A DNA stretch of 64,000 nucleotides from Portibacter marinus. GTDB taxonomy: Bacteria; Bacteroidota; Bacteroidia; Chitinophagales; Saprospiraceae. The DNA is taken from assembly GCF_021533195.1 (NCBI RefSeq), contig NZ_JAJNKB010000001.1, positions 248,001 to 312,000 of the forward strand. Reading direction: 5' to 3'. The notes beneath the pieces are model-generated. The model was not told the origin of the DNA. It saw only the letters and a program-made list of their open reading frames with translations, and searched no databases. Below, in pieces: positions 17,830 through 28,400 of this stretch. How positions within the stretch are numbered: position 1 is the stretch's first letter; every line of letters begins with the position of its first letter. Made by a program: the position numbers and the translations under genes.

Positions 17830-18999
17830 CTATTCTTTCATTGACCTTAATATTCCCAATTCTAACCCCCTTAATTCAGCTAGTCCTCTTAATCTTCCAA
17901 TGGCGGAATAGCCAGGGTTCGTTTGCTTGTGCAAATCATCAAGCATCTTATGTCCATGATCAGGTCGCATAGGTATAGCCCAGTCTGTATGTTCAAGAAT
18001 CTTTCTCATTACCGCATACATGTCTACATCTCCATTCAAATGATCCGCCTCGTAAAAGTTACCATTTTTCTCCCTTTTGGTAGCACGCAAATGCAAAAAG
18101 TTAATCCGATTCGCAAATTTCTCCACCATTTTCGGAAGATCGTTATCAGGCCTCACTCCGTATGATCCGGTGCAAAAGCATAAGCCATTTGCAGGACTGT
18201 CAATATGCTGGAGTATGCTTTCTGCATCTGATTCAGTAGAAACGATTCTTGGCAGTCCCAAAAGTGGAAATGGTGGATCGTCAGGGTGTATGGCTAATTT
18301 TACATCATTCTTTTCAGCCACAGGCACTATTTCATCCAGAAATTGGAACAAGTTTGCCCTCAACTGATCCGCATCAATATTCTGGTAGGTGTCCAAAATC
18401 TCTTGAAATCTGACCAGCGAAAGGACGCCTTCAGTCGTGCCTCCAGGTAAGCCTGCAATAATGTTTTGGGTTAGTTTTTCCTTTTCAGGATGTGACATTT
18501 TACGAAAGTACTGCCAACCTGTATCGACTTCTTCCGCTGTATAATCTTTTTCGGCATTATCTCTATTGAGAATGCATATATCAAAGGCTGCAAATGCTGC
18601 TTTATCAAAGTAGAGCGCTGTAGATCCATCCTTCATGGGATATTCCAGATCAGTTCTTGACCAATCCAAAACCGGCATGAAGTTATAGGTGACGATTCTG
18701 ATATCGCTGGCTGCTAAATGCTCAATAGAAGTTTTGTAATTTTCAATGTATTTTTTATAGTTGCCTGATCTTCTTTTGATGTCTTCATGAACAGGAATAC
18801 TCTCCACAACAGACCACTTTAGCCCGTGATCTTCTATGATTTTTTTTCGCTGCTCAATGGCCTCCTTTGTCCATACTTCTCCACTAGGAATTTCATGAAG
18901 AGCATTTACTATACCTGAGGCTCCTGCTTGTCTGATATCTGCCAAAGAAACTGAATCCTTAGGACCATACCATCGCCATGTTTGTTCTAATCTACCCAT
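17830..18999 (-). CDS. uxuA: Mannonate dehydratase
   Basis: 389 residues, the normal UxuA length. The enzyme dehydrates D-mannonate to 2-keto-3-deoxy-D-gluconate in the cytoplasm. Seen in the sequence: [19 protein letters not shown] at the start, [54 protein letters not shown] and MRPDHGHKM near residue 345, all typical of the TIM-barrel family with Fe/Mn ligands. It is preceded by two bases after the SDR gene, giving the expected fructuronate reduction then mannonate dehydration order. It therefore serves D-glucuronate released from the polymer after isomerisation to fructuronate; that isomerase (UxaC) is not in the window. Confidence 0.96.
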   Translation of the reverse strand: MGRLEQTWRWYGPKDSVSLADIRQAGASGIVNALHEIPSGEVWTKEAIEQRKKIIEDHGLKWSVVESIPVHEDIKRRSGNYKKYIENYKTSIEHLAASDIRIVTYNFMPVLDWSRTDLEYPMKDGSTALYFDKAAFAAFDICILNRDNAEKDYTAEEVDTGWQYFRKMSHPEKEKLTQNIIAGLPGGTTEGVLSLVRFQEILDTYQNIDADQLRANLFQFLDEIVPVAEKNDVKLAIHPDDPPFPLLGLPRIVSTESDAESILQHIDSPANGLCFCTGSYGVRPDNDLPKMVEKFANRINFLHLRATKREKNGNFYEADHLNGDVDMYAVMRKILEHTDWAIPMRPDHGHKMLDDLHKQTNPGYSAIGRLRGLAELRGLELGILRSMKE

Positions 19000-19001
19000 A
19001 A

Positions 19002-19799
19002 TTATACACCACTAAATGCTGAAAAACCGCCGTCAATCGGCACAATAATCCCAGTAATAAATGAAGACCTGTCATCGCACAACCATAAGATGGTACTTAC
19101 CAATTCTTCAGGCTTTCCAAATCTTTTCATTGGCGTCTGACTGATGATTGTCTTACCCCGATCGGTCAAGCTTCCATCTTGATTCAAGAGTAAGTCGCGA
19201 TTCTGATCAGCCACCAGAAATCCGGGAGCGATGGCATTGACTCGAATCCCCTCCCCATATTTATTGAGGACCTCTACGGCCATAGATCTCGTAAAATTGT
19301 CGATCGCCGCTTTTGAAGCAGAATATCCTACGACTCTGGTTAATGGAAGAATTGCGGACATTGAAGAAATATTGATGATACAGCCTGATTTTTGTTTCAC
19401 CATCGGCTTTGCAAAGGCAATGGTTGGGATCACTGTACCCAGTAAATTGAGGTCATTGACCTTTTTGAATTCTTCAATCTTAAGATCAAAAAGTGTTTGA
19501 TCTGGCATGATGGTAGCACCGGGCATGTTTCCACCTGCACCATTAATTAAAACATCTACCTTACCCGCTTTAGAAATGACCTGAGTGACCGCATGAGCCA
19601 TAGCTTTTTCGTCTAAAACATCTCCAATGATATAATCTATATTGGTCCCTTCTTCAGCTAGTTCGGCCACAACATCTCTACACTTGCGTTCATTCCTCGC
19701 TATGATAAAAACTTTTGCACCACGCTCTCCCAAGCCCTGTGCAATAGCCTTACCTATGGTTCCGTTTCCTCCCGTAATACAAACTACCTTGTCTTTCAT
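19002..19799 (-). CDS. SDR oxidoreductase, probable D-mannonate oxidoreductase (fructuronate reductase)
   Basis: 265 residues, classical short-chain dehydrogenase: cofactor motif TGGNGTIG (9-16), NGAGG (86-90), catalytic Ser146, Tyr159 and Lys163 (YSASK). The insert [17 protein letters not shown] after NGAGG and the late tail [24 protein letters not shown] match SDR-type D-mannonate oxidoreductases such as Bacillus YjmF/UxuB, not the long-chain UxuB of enterobacteria. The neighbour uxuA supports reduction of D-fructuronate to D-mannonate. The alternative, KduD (reduction of 3-deoxy-hexodiulosonate), cannot be excluded, since kduI is in the same locus without another candidate reductase. Contiguous with the lyase gene upstream. 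Confidence 0.85.
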   Translation of the reverse strand: MKDKVVCITGGNGTIGKAIAQGLGERGAKVFIIARNERKCRDVVAELAEEGTNIDYIIGDVLDEKAMAHAVTQVISKAGKVDVLINGAGGNMPGATIMPDQTLFDLKIEEFKKVNDLNLLGTVIPTIAFAKPMVKQKSGCIINISSMSAILPLTRVVGYSASKAAIDNFTRSMAVEVLNKYGEGIRVNAIAPGFLVADQNRDLLLNQDGSLTDRGKTIISQTPMKRFGKPEELVSTILWLCDDRSSFITGIIVPIDGGFSAFSGV

Positions 19800-22700
19800 C
19801 TATTTCACAATCAGTTTTTTGTAAATGTTTTCTTGGGCATTTAAAGATATACTTAATACATAAACTCCCGGATCAAATTTCTGATTAATCAAAACCTGGC
19901 CCTTTGACTTAGTATAGAATACCTTTTGACCTGCCATCGTGAAGATAGAAATTTCGGCTACCATGAACTCAGGTGACTTAATTTGAAAACTTCCATTCGT
20001 CGGATTGGGATAGATGACAACTTTGTCAGCAGCAATAATGCCGTCAACGCTGCTCGTACCCATGAATTTAAGAATGTAGTTCGCTTGAGTGAAGCCGTCT
20101 TGCGCTGTTACAGTAATGGTAACCGTCGTCAAGTTTTCAACTGAGGTGGTATCAAATCGAACATTTGCCAAATCAGATTGAGTTGTGACTTCGATCGCCG
20201 GTAATGCACTGTTTTCTATGGTTAAATCATAGATAAGCGAGTCCGGGTCGAAATCCGGGATTACTTCTCCATCGAGTGAAATAGAGTTTAAACTTGCTAC
20301 ACTGCTGAGGAACAAGTCTTCCGGTAATGTTGGTCCTTCCCCCGGGCCTTTGTCCTGATTAGGCAAAATGGCTATCCAATCCACGATCGATCCACACTCA
20401 GAACCACCTAACTTTCCAAAATCAAAGTAATGATTCGAATCATCGTCTCCTGAAACTGCTATGGCAAATGGCTCTGGGTTTTCATCTAGGTACATGGTTG
20501 TCTCATTGCCCTTCATCACAACTCTTACCAAATGAAATTCTTCATCAAAATCGAAATTGTAGGACTCTTCTACGAGTGGCTCAGATCTTTCAAATTTGAT
20601 GGTATTGTGATTGATCTTAATCTTCTCTCTCCATCCAAAACTTCTGACTTCAAAGAAGGTTATATTCTTAACGTCCGGATTGATTCCTTTAATTCTTGCC
20701 ACTACTGTAAAAGCAGTATCCTGTTCTTCCAAACGATATCTCCATCTGAACTTCTGATCATCTGACAGATCTGCAAACATATAAAAGTTGTTTCCGGAGC
20801 CGTTCGGATCCACTAAGATGGTATCCAATTCCGGATTTACAGGAATGTCCTTAGGCTCGTAAAACGATGTCTCTAGATCCAATCTGGCATTGGCTCTATA
20901 AACATCCCACCCATTATCCTTTTCACTTTTGAGCATGGTGATCAAATAGGTGTGAGTGTTGAAATTATCCTGAGCAACTACCTTAATAGTAGCAGTAAAA
21001 AACTCATCTTCCTCACTAATCTCAATGTTGGTCGTCGCTTTGCGAAAACTGGTCTGAAGATTTATTGTCGGCAATTCACTGTTATTCAATGTTACAGTGT
21101 ATTCAAATGCATTTGATGAAAAGCCCTCAATTGACAAACCATTGATCTGTAATTCACTTAAAGTGGCATCATTACTTAAAATAAAATCCGATGGAAGTTC
21201 GGGACCTTCTTTAGGCCCATAAGCTTGATTTGGCAAGATAGTCATCCAATCCACAAAGCTTCCAGTTGGCGTCCCACCTGACTTTCCAAATTCAAAATTG
21301 CTTCCACCATCTGATTCTTCGGAATATCCTACTGCAAATGGAACAGGATTTTCATCCACGTAAACGGTCATTACCTGATCCTCCATAGTCACTCGCACAA
21401 TATGAAAATCTGCATCAAAATCGAAAGGAATGTCAGATTCAATGACTGGAGTCGATTTCTCCAGTTTAAAATTGTCATGATTTATTCTCAATTTATCTCT
21501 CACTCCTCCTAATCTGATTTCAAAGTATCCCACGTTTTTAGCTTCCTCAAATCCTTTTATTCTGGCTACTACAGTGAAGGCAGTATCAGAATCTTCAAAT
21601 TCGTACCTCCATCTGAATTTCTCATCACTGTTTTCAAAATATTGATATATGTTATTGGTCGGAACAAGTGGGTCAACCATCACTTCATCGATTTCGGGTT
21701 CTTCAGGAATGTCTCTTGGTTCCATGAAATTAGTTTCCAGATCCAATCGATCCTCACCTCTGTAAACCAGCCATGGACCATCTGAATTTTCGCCTGCTGT
21801 AGAGAAGGACCAAATGGGGCCTAAAGTGACACCATTAACATTCTTCTGACCAATTTGCCAGAAATAAGTTGAGTCTGACTCAAGCATTAGCGAGTAAGTG
21901 TTTTCTGCTTGGGTCGAAAGTAAAATAAGTTCATTCTGTAATCCAAAAAAGATCAGACTACTATCTGTATTTTCTCCTAAATCCCATCTTAGAGTGACTG
22001 TGTTACTGATATCTTCAGTACCGTCTGCCGGGAAAGGATTTGTAGGTTCATCAGGCAAAGCATCTGAGGGATCAGTGGTTACATTCACCGTATTGCTGAA
22101 GTCGGATTCATTACCTGCAGCATCTACTGCAGAAGCATACACAGTGTAATCAGTCCCACCTGTTAATCCAGTAATTTCAGTGTGGAGCTCTGAAGTTTTC
22201 AAAAACTCTATTCCATTCAGATAAATCAAATATTCAGTTACACCAAAATTATCTGAAGACTCTTCCCAGGACAGCCCGATCGTATTGATGGTCACCTTAT
22301 CTGCCATCAAATTGGAAGGTGCCGATGGTGCCTCTTCATCAACAAAGACCATGTCATCCGCAGGACAAAGTGTTTCACTTGTTTCGGATATACAAAAATC
22401 ACTAAAACGCACTATTTCATCCTTTAATCCTTCAACTTTTCTTCTGTAAACTCCCCATTTTGGTCTGGAATACTCACCTCCATCTCTCCATAAATCAATG
22501 TCATTGTTACTATAGTTGACCAGTTCGACACCGGATTTTAAATCTTTTAAAGTGATGAGTAGATTACCGTTTTCCGAATGCTTTTGGTAGATATAAGCCT
22601 CGATCCAGTTTCCTAAAAAGGGTTCAATGTCCGTGCTCACTACCTTACCGAGATCATTGCCGGTGTCTCCACCATTGTGGATCACTTCTAACTTGGAAGT

Positions 22701-23165
22701 TCTTAAGGTTATTGTAATGACCGGAAAGCCACTATCCTCTCCACCTTTAATTTTGTTTTGAAATATATGACAGAAAGAACTGCTTCCTTTGAAGTCCTCT
22801 GGTATCTTAAACTTCCACCTATAATAGGACTCTGAACCCAAATCATGCTGTGACTCCGCATTCGTGCCAGGTCCACCTTTAATTTCCATTCTAACACGAT
22901 CAAAAACTTGACATCGATCATTATCTTCTGCGATATGAGAATGAAATTCAAAGACATTTCTATCCAGAATGTTATCCATGATCTGAGTCACGTGAGGTCC
23001 AAATTCAGTATGTACACAATCAGGTGACTCTATGTCCAGACCTGCAGCCAAAATGGCATCGTAACCACTTCCACTTTCTCCATTAGGATTTAGAGTAATT
23101 TGAGCATGTGTAGTTAGTATGGTCGTAAGTATTAAAGCAAATAGGTATAAATTCTTCATATCCAA
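19800..23165 (-). CDS. T9SS-secreted multidomain polysaccharide lyase (heparinase I/glucuronan lyase fold)
   Basis: 1121 residues. Signal peptide, then at about 25-265 a jelly-roll lyase domain (SESYYRWKFKIPEDF, FCHIFQNKIKG, WIEAYIYQKHS, WGVYRRKVEGL) like the polysaccharide lyase families that include heparinase I and PL20 glucuronan lyase. Next come a fibronectin III domain (about 285-370), a second Fn3-like domain (about 380-460), and two copies of a roughly 285-residue module (about 463-745 and 751-1035), each a LamG-like sandwich followed by a cadherin-like beta-sandwich. A type A T9SS sorting domain (about 1040-1121, VIYPNPTNGSFQ and GVYVLSISL) ends it. It should be surface or extracellular and make the first cuts. 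Overlaps the upstream PL38-like gene by 10 bases. Confidence 0.85.
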   Translation of the reverse strand: MDMKNLYLFALILTTILTTHAQITLNPNGESGSGYDAILAAGLDIESPDCVHTEFGPHVTQIMDNILDRNVFEFHSHIAEDNDRCQVFDRVRMEIKGGPGTNAESQHDLGSESYYRWKFKIPEDFKGSSSFCHIFQNKIKGGEDSGFPVITITLRTSKLEVIHNGGDTGNDLGKVVSTDIEPFLGNWIEAYIYQKHSENGNLLITLKDLKSGVELVNYSNNDIDLWRDGGEYSRPKWGVYRRKVEGLKDEIVRFSDFCISETSETLCPADDMVFVDEEAPSAPSNLMADKVTINTIGLSWEESSDNFGVTEYLIYLNGIEFLKTSELHTEITGLTGGTDYTVYASAVDAAGNESDFSNTVNVTTDPSDALPDEPTNPFPADGTEDISNTVTLRWDLGENTDSSLIFFGLQNELILLSTQAENTYSLMLESDSTYFWQIGQKNVNGVTLGPIWSFSTAGENSDGPWLVYRGEDRLDLETNFMEPRDIPEEPEIDEVMVDPLVPTNNIYQYFENSDEKFRWRYEFEDSDTAFTVVARIKGFEEAKNVGYFEIRLGGVRDKLRINHDNFKLEKSTPVIESDIPFDFDADFHIVRVTMEDQVMTVYVDENPVPFAVGYSEESDGGSNFEFGKSGGTPTGSFVDWMTILPNQAYGPKEGPELPSDFILSNDATLSELQINGLSIEGFSSNAFEYTVTLNNSELPTINLQTSFRKATTNIEISEEDEFFTATIKVVAQDNFNTHTYLITMLKSEKDNGWDVYRANARLDLETSFYEPKDIPVNPELDTILVDPNGSGNNFYMFADLSDDQKFRWRYRLEEQDTAFTVVARIKGINPDVKNITFFEVRSFGWREKIKINHNTIKFERSEPLVEESYNFDFDEEFHLVRVVMKGNETTMYLDENPEPFAIAVSGDDDSNHYFDFGKLGGSECGSIVDWIAILPNQDKGPGEGPTLPEDLFLSSVASLNSISLDGEVIPDFDPDSLIYDLTIENSALPAIEVTTQSDLANVRFDTTSVENLTTVTITVTAQDGFTQANYILKFMGTSSVDGIIAADKVVIYPNPTNGSFQIKSPEFMVAEISIFTMAGQKVFYTKSKGQVLINQKFDPGVYVLSISLNAQENIYKKLIVK

Positions 23166-24319
23166 TTATGTGGGTACCACAGAGGAAAATTCCTCTTGAC
23201 TTCTTCTGATTTTTTTTCTGGGTCTAATGATTTCCATATTGCTAATATAGACTGGTCTTCGTAGGCAAGACCTGCGAGTAATAATCCTACAGAACGAATC
23301 GGTATTTCATCAAAATGTGAAACATCAGGTGGAAAAGTCCACCTAGATTTATCTTCGATGTAAGGCAACATGTAGTCAAATGCTTTTTTTACGCTGCCGT
23401 GTTCTCCTTCATAATTCCACAAATCGCCCTGATCGCTTGCCAACTCACAAAGTACAGCATATCCTTCCAGATTAAACAGCGAGTAGTTATAGGGTTTGGT
23501 TCTCGATAATTCATCAGGAAAAGAGCCATCATCCGCCATCTGAGCTGAAATAAGTTTCATAAATTGCTCACGGGAAACTTTTCTTAAATCTTCTCGCTCT
23601 GCCAATGCTGAAAATGCCGCCATTTGAGCAGCCCACCACGTACTGTGATTATTTCCATGATCCTTTTCATCTAATCCGTATTGATGGGTATTCATCCAGG
23701 TTGCATATTGATCAAACCAATTTTTAAAGCCGTCATACTCTTCAAGAGTGAGATATTCTAACTGTCTTAAGTTCATGATTGATTTTGCAACTTCAATCAA
23801 ATGAATGGTATCGATGATTCCAATTCCTCTTCCGGTATGCCTACCTTTAATCGCTTGCGCATAAAGTAGGCTCGGATTCATTAATGTCTCTTTATTAATG
23901 AAAAAGGCAGTCAAATGCGTCAGCGCATGGTCAGCGTATTTTTCTTCTCCGGTGATTTTATATGCTGCAACTAAAGTTGAAACCCATTCATTAAGATTCC
24001 GCATTGCTATTCTATGTTCTAAGAAGTTATTGGGATTACTCAAGCCATCTTTCCTGATGTAAGGACCTTCAGGATCATCAGGATTCATCCACCAGTAATC
24101 ACCCTCTGAATAGAAATCGTGGATACCTCCTTCACTTCGATCACTGACAAACATGGTGATTGGTGTCGGTTCCTGGTTAAGAAATTCTTGCGCTTTCTCA
24201 ACGATTTCCCTGGCCCTTTCATCTAAAACTGCTTCCACATCCACTCCTGCTGTGTTCCCGACAGTCGATGGTTCACACGAAGCCATAGATATTAACAATA
24301 AGTATATCAGCTTTTTCAT
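23156..24319 (-). CDS. PL38-like (alginate lyase fold) lipoprotein lyase, copy 2
   Basis: 387 residues with lipobox ISMASC (Cys15). The (alpha/alpha)-barrel alginate lyase domain fills the chain; the segment HDFYSEGDYWWMNPDDPEGPYIRKDG followed by SNPNNFLEHR, then MNPSLLYAQAIKGRHTGRGIG and DHGNNHSTWWAAQ, is the hallmark of PL38 and relatives. PL38 members studied act on beta-1,4-glucuronan, so the same is inferred here. The enzyme is probably anchored in the outer membrane facing the periplasm. The start overlaps the stop of copy 1 by four bases (ATGA). The two copies share about the same length and motifs but differ in many positions, so they are an old duplication. Confidence 0.86.
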   Translation of the reverse strand: MKKLIYLLLISMASCEPSTVGNTAGVDVEAVLDERAREIVEKAQEFLNQEPTPITMFVSDRSEGGIHDFYSEGDYWWMNPDDPEGPYIRKDGLSNPNNFLEHRIAMRNLNEWVSTLVAAYKITGEEKYADHALTHLTAFFINKETLMNPSLLYAQAIKGRHTGRGIGIIDTIHLIEVAKSIMNLRQLEYLTLEEYDGFKNWFDQYATWMNTHQYGLDEKDHGNNHSTWWAAQMAAFSALAEREDLRKVSREQFMKLISAQMADDGSFPDELSRTKPYNYSLFNLEGYAVLCELASDQGDLWNYEGEHGSVKKAFDYMLPYIEDKSRWTFPPDVSHFDEIPIRSVGLLLAGLAYEDQSILAIWKSLDPEKKSEEVKRNFPLWYPHNWI

Positions 24320-25464
24320 TCTTCTAATAATTTCCAGATTAATAAATGACTTTCTGTACTTCCTTTGTGAGGATTGTCATTTTTCCACACATCCATATAT
24401 TCGGGACGATTAAGCCCAATACCTGCTAAAAATAGAAATTCACTATGTGCAGGATTGAATGTTGGTTCTAATTCTGTTTGGTAATTCCACTTTTCAGGAT
24501 CTTTGAAAAATTGGTAACCAAACTCAACAGCTTTAGCAATACCTCCTTTGTCAGTCTTGTAGCTCCAGGCATCGAAAGATGTGGCCGATAACAGTTCCGC
24601 ATATGATGTCCATGCATAGAGCGTATAATTGGTGTAATGTGACGGCTTGGTTCGCTCTAATTCATGGGGGAAACGCCCAATGCTATCCATCTGGATTTGT
24701 AGCTGAGATTTAAATTGCTCAATTGCAACTTGCATGACATCAGGGTCATTAGCGACTAATCCGTAGGATGCAATCTGAGCGCCCCACCAGGTACTGTGAT
24801 TGTTGTTATTATTCTTCTCATCCATCCCATGGGAATGCGTCGTAGCCCATTCTGCAAATTGACCAAACCAGTTTTTCACTCCTCTGAGATCTTCAGAATC
24901 GATGAACTTTTTCTCTTCTAATACTCGAATACTATTAGAAACATTGATCAGTCCAATCACATCAATCATACCTATCCCTCTCCCATCTACAATACCCTTG
25001 ATCGCTTGAGCATACAAAAGAGATGGATTCATATAGGTGGCACTATCAACAAACCAGGCATTGAGATGGGAAAGAATATGTTCTGAATATCGCTTGTCAC
25101 CCTCTATAATTGTTGCTATAGTAAGATCACATACGATATCTTCAAAATCTTTGATTGCAGATCTATGTGCTGTAAAAAGTTCGGGATTACTTTGACCATC
25201 CTTTCTAATATAGGGTCCGTCTGGATGTTCTGGATCCGGCCACCAATACCGCCCTTCCGAATAGTAGTCGTGCTTACCTCCTTTGCTCCTGGTGGCCTTA
25301 AATGTTGTTACAGTTACAGGTGCCGACGACAAATGTTTTTTCGCCCTGCTTAAAATGGCCTCGGTATCAAATCCATCATATCCCGCATCACTTCCACTTT
25401 CGGTTGAGGTACAAGCCGCAAAAAACATGAATACTATATAATAAAATATGGCTCTACTATACAT
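24316..25464 (-). CDS. PL38-like (alginate lyase fold) lipoprotein lyase, copy 1
   Basis: 382 residues, lipoprotein (FFAACTS, Cys18). Same architecture as its downstream neighbour: KHDYYSEGRYWWPDPEHPDG, PYIRKDGQSNPELFTAHR, MNPSLLYAQAIKGIVDGRGIG and NNNNNHSTWWGAQ, where the Asn-His-Ser-Thr region carries likely catalytic residues of the alginate lyase fold. Expected to cleave glucuronate-rich chains by beta-elimination, giving unsaturated ends for the GH88 enzyme. It starts one base after the GH2 gene stop. Two paralogues in tandem suggest exo/endo division of labour or different chain decorations; the sequence alone does not tell which. Confidence 0.87.
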   Translation of the reverse strand: MYSRAIFYYIVFMFFAACTSTESGSDAGYDGFDTEAILSRAKKHLSSAPVTVTTFKATRSKGGKHDYYSEGRYWWPDPEHPDGPYIRKDGQSNPELFTAHRSAIKDFEDIVCDLTIATIIEGDKRYSEHILSHLNAWFVDSATYMNPSLLYAQAIKGIVDGRGIGMIDVIGLINVSNSIRVLEEKKFIDSEDLRGVKNWFGQFAEWATTHSHGMDEKNNNNNHSTWWGAQIASYGLVANDPDVMQVAIEQFKSQLQIQMDSIGRFPHELERTKPSHYTNYTLYAWTSYAELLSATSFDAWSYKTDKGGIAKAVEFGYQFFKDPEKWNYQTELEPTFNPAHSEFLFLAGIGLNRPEYMDVWKNDNPHKGSTESHLLIWKLLEE

Positions 25465-28400
25465 CTATTTGTCTTGACAAGCTTGTACTACCTGCTTCCT
25501 AAACTCATATTCAGTTTTGGGACCATTGATTCCCTCAGCCCAACTTGCCATAAATCTATAATTTAATTTTTTACCTGCATTTTCGAATAGCATTAAATGA
25601 CTTAACTCGTCTTCAATGATAACAGGACCTTCCTCGTTTGAAGCCATGACCGCCATGCCTAAGTCCTGATGGTGAAATGATTGTTCACCATAAGTATAGA
25701 GGTAGGTATGATCATCCATATTGCCTGAAGTCGCATGGGGCAAATGTTTTACGACACCAGTTACCCATTTCATATCTTCCGGAAGTTGTCCGTCTTTTAC
25801 GCTCATCTCTATTTCACTCCAAAAGTCGCCGGTTTTCAAACGCCAATCCTGAATCACCGTAAAAGTCTTTCCCCCTATTTTTAAGTCATTGAATATCGTT
25901 CTGACCTGGGCAACGTCCCCTCCGCTTTCAATCACCTCAATTTCCTTAGAATTCCAATCTGACAAAGTATAAACCGAGTCATTATAATATATGCCCGGGC
26001 TCCCCATACCCAAAGAATTACCCACTTTTAAAATGTCCGAACCCCAATTCATCAAATTGTGATAATCCCAGGAAACGGTATCCATTACTAAATCGTTCAC
26101 TTGCTTACCATAGATATCAAATCGATGTCTGTAATCGGCGTAATAACGGTAAGCCACTTTATCATTTTCAAGTACAGGTCCCTCGAACATAAACCATTTA
26201 TTCTGGCCAGTCAATGTCTTTGGTACTGATACTTTCTTCATATCCCTGTAAGGTCCAGAAATCTTAGTTTTTTCAGTGTCATTGTATTCGACAGGTTGAA
26301 TTTTCATGACTACCTGTGCTTTTGCTTCCACCGGCTTCAAATTCAGGTAGCTTCCTTTGAAATCTTGATTTCTGGCTTCAATGACAGCAGGACCTTCGCC
26401 CAGTTCCACTTCAATTGCAGCTCTTCCGTTAGCCATTTCAATGACTTGACTTCTGGTGGGTGTTCCGTAATCCTTTAACAACCTTCCTGAACCATCTAAT
26501 GAAAAGTACATTCGTCCTTCGTAGTCCAGCACTCGATTACCGTCTTTATCCATCATGAATGCTTCTACCAATGTATTTCCATTGGGCAAAAGATGGCTTT
26601 GTAGTTGGACAATGTCGGGATTACCCGACTGATTATAGGTATAATCAATATTGATTTTATCCTCTGCTACCACCTTTCCTCCTTTATATCCCATTGCCTT
26701 TAACTCATTCGCTCCTTCGTCAAATCTTATATTCCATCGCAATCCACTTGCAGGAAAATCTCCCAATTTGCGATCTTTTGTTCCTAAAGATTGGCCATTT
26801 AAGATCAATTCCACACTTTCACAGTTGCTGTAAATGCAAACTTCTCTTTCCTTATTTTCAGGTCCCTGCCTACGCGTCCATGTGTGTGACTCAATGTATA
26901 TCATAGGTTCATCCGACCAATAACTCTTAAAAACAAAATAGGCATCCTTTGGCTCTCCATTTCTATCCACCAAACCTTTCTGATTCAAATATGGAATCGA
27001 ATTTTCTGGTCTAAGAGGTGTACCAAAATCTTTGAAGGCCCATTGCGCATTTCCAGTGAAATCAGGCATGGTCTCAGATACAGAAAGATGCCAATCAAAT
27101 AAATCGACAATATAATTTTCAGTCCAGTCTCCCTCCTTAGCAATATTTTTAATATTGACTTGATTCGAGACCTCTTCCCAATCATCCTCACTCAACATTC
27201 CTGAGCCTGTAATTGGATTCTCGGTATGTCTACCCACATGACTGGAACCTCCATACTCCATATGAAGAAATGCCGGATATTTCTCCATGCTTTCCTGAAT
27301 TGATTTTTCGTATCCCGTATAAACCCCTGCGTACCACCCAGACCAGATAGAAGGTGAAAAAACATCCACAAGATCAGCACCATCATAATATTTCCTGATC
27401 GCGGTTAACCTCGAAGGATCCATTTCATGTGCTATGTTGTTCAATTCCGTTAAATATTTATTGATTTCCTGTGTATCATCACCATTTTCGAAATCCGGCA
27501 ACCAGTAAACTTCATTACCCAATGACCAGAAAAATATGCTTGGATGATTTATATTTTGACTGATTTGTTCCTGAAGGAGACGCTTTCCGTTGTCCTTCCA
27601 GATTTGATTTCCAACTCCTCCCCGACACCAGGGCAGTTCATCCCAAACGATTATGCCCAGTTCATCACATGCCTTGTAGATTTCAGGATCCTGCGGATAG
27701 TGCCCCAATCTCAGGAAATTTGCTCCGAGATCTTTTATCTGTTCAATATCCTTTCTATGTAATTCATTGGGCATGGCCGCACCGAAACCGGCATGTTCTT
27801 CATGTCGGTGAGTACCACGCAAAAGAACTCGCTCACCGTTTAGAAAAAATGGTCCGTTCTTTTCAAATTTGTAAAAACGAAAACCAATGTGATCTTTGAC
27901 AGAATCATGCAGGTCGTCACCCTTTATTAAAGCTACTTCTAATTCATAAAGGTTTGGCGATTTTGGTGACCATAATTTAGGATTTGACAGCGTCGGTAAT
28001 TCTAAAGTAAGTGACTTCTGATTTTTTAAGTCAATGGTATTTTCACTCACAATTTGCCTTGATTCAGGATCGATGAGACTGGCCATAATTTTACAGTCCT
28101 GACACTTTTCAGCTTGCGCAATATTGACTTCCACAATAGCGTCAGCAGTAATCTTGGTGACGCTTGTCGGGTGAATTTTGGCGTTTGCAATGTGAATGTT
28201 GGGCACTTTCTTTACCCAAACGTCTCTGGTAAGGCCACCATAGATAAAGAAGTCTGATTTCTGAGAAGGTATAATTTCAGGATTGTAGGAGTTGTCTACA
28301 CGTATCATAATATCTTGCTGACCATCCGTTTTTAAATATTTCGTGATATCGATCTCGAATCCAACATATCCACCAACATGATTTCCAGCCAATTCGCCAT

